Origin: Rhizobium leguminosarum | GTDB taxonomy: Bacteria > Pseudomonadota > Alphaproteobacteria > Rhizobiales > Rhizobiaceae | DNA: 64,000 bases | Direction: 5' to 3' | Assembly (NCBI RefSeq): GCF_001679785.1 | Contig: NZ_CP016286.1 | Coordinates: 1,178,001-1,242,000 of the forward strand | In this document: piece after piece, positions 63,640 through 64,000 of the stretch | Layout of the letters: every line of letters begins with the position of its first letter | Position numbering within the stretch: position 1 is the stretch's first letter | Made by a program: the position numbers and the translations under genes | The notes under the pieces: model-generated | What the model was told of the DNA's origin: nothing | Databases searched by the model: none | The model's input: the letters and a program-made list of their open reading frames with translations, nothing else

Positions 63640-64000
63640 ACGGGGCGCCACTGAAGATCGCCGTCATTGCCGGCGAGGTGTCGGGGGATCTGCTCGGTGC
63701 CGATCTCATCGCCGCCCTGAAGCGGATTCATAGCGGGCCGGTGGAACTCGTCGGCGTCGGCGGCGAGGGGCTGCAGGCCGAAGGCTTGAGATCCCTGTTC
63801 GATTTCTCCGAGCTGTCGATCATGGGCATCACCCAGGTGCTGAGCCGGTTGCCAAAGCTCTATACGCTGATCCGCCAGACGACGGCTGCCATCATCGCCG
63901 CAAGGCCGGATATTCTTCTCATCATCGACAGCCCGGACTTCACCCATCGCGTCGCCAAGCGTGTCCGCACCGCGCTGCCCGATCTGCCGGTTGTCAACTA
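63636..64000 (+). CDS. lpxB: Lipid-A-disaccharide synthase (partial)
   Basis: LpxB joins lipid X and UDP-diacylglucosamine into the disaccharide. The first 121 residues are seen, starting 'MNGAPLKIAVIAGEVSGDLLGADLIAAL', followed by 'ELVGVGGEGLQAEGL', 'LSIMGITQVLSRLPKLY' and 'PDILLIIDSPDFTHRVAKRVR'. The frame runs off the window end without a stop. It closes the lpxD-fabZ-lpxA-lpxI-lpxB group. Confidence 0.96.
   Translation, partial: MNGAPLKIAVIAGEVSGDLLGADLIAALKRIHSGPVELVGVGGEGLQAEGLRSLFDFSELSIMGITQVLSRLPKLYTLIRQTTAAIIAARPDILLIIDSPDFTHRVAKRVRTALPDLPVVN

Overview
The window is a gene-dense, GC-rich stretch of alphaproteobacterial chromosome, almost certainly from a Rhizobium of the leguminosarum/etli group. 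This rests on the general L-amino-acid transporter aapJQMP, class I PhaC with a phasin, a DUF982 protein, EipB, mitochondrial-type accessory subunits of complex I (NDUFA12, NDUFS4 and NDUFS6-like), and rhizobial palindromic intergenic repeats. Calls come from reading translations, motifs and spacing; no database search was run. Start codons were moved from the longest frame where a ribosome-binding site, a signal peptide or the family's usual N-terminus argued for it.

Layout. 1-14,100: a truncated membrane protein, a GNAT enzyme, NDUFA12, a DUF2155 protein, the leftward group aroQ-accB-accC-aat (shikimate step, biotin carrier and biotin carboxylase of acetyl-CoA carboxylase, N-end-rule transferase), a DsbA-like protein, two class I aminotransferases, a membrane-anchored DUF2778 protein, phaC and hom. 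14,100-21,260: recJ, three tRNA-Glu genes, an M15-type peptidase, gloA, a double cold-shock protein, a DUF192 protein, tRNA-Pro, NDUFS4 and tRNA-Arg. 21,260-27,130: an accessory patch with IS5- and IS66-type transposase scraps, orphan secreted proteins, a PEP-mutase-like enzyme, DUF982, DUF3597, tiny proteins and a protein of 14-residue Gly/Asp/Asn repeats. 27,130-42,200: aapJQMP, metC, a flavin monooxygenase, NDUFS6-like zinc protein, a hydrolase, cysE, phasin, clpS-clpA, a Dabb protein, a broken vapBC pair and a HIT protein.

42,200-51,400: a COG3146 protein, a RidA-GDPD pair, eipB present twice as a perfect-looking 934-bp tandem duplication, and a four-gene operon of TelA, a lipoprotein joining a solute-binding-like region to a von Willebrand A domain, XpaC, and a Tat-type solute-binding-like protein. 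That operon is the best candidate here for a poorly described system. 51,400-64,000: the conserved envelope and translation run rpsB-tsf-pyrH-frr-uppS-cdsA-rseP-bamA-lpxD-fabZ-lpxA-lpxI-lpxB (lpxB cut by the window end), covering ribosome supply, undecaprenyl and CDP-diglyceride synthesis, outer-membrane protein assembly and lipid A.

Functional links: phaC and phasin serve polyhydroxybutyrate granules; accBC and fabZ serve fatty acids; cysE and metC serve sulphur amino acids; hom and the aminotransferase serve aspartate-family metabolism; clpS, clpA and aat are three parts of one N-end-rule degradation route. The most checkable oddities are the eipB duplication, a 7-bp repeat gain that frameshifts vapC, the duplicated tRNA-Glu cassette, and the telA operon.
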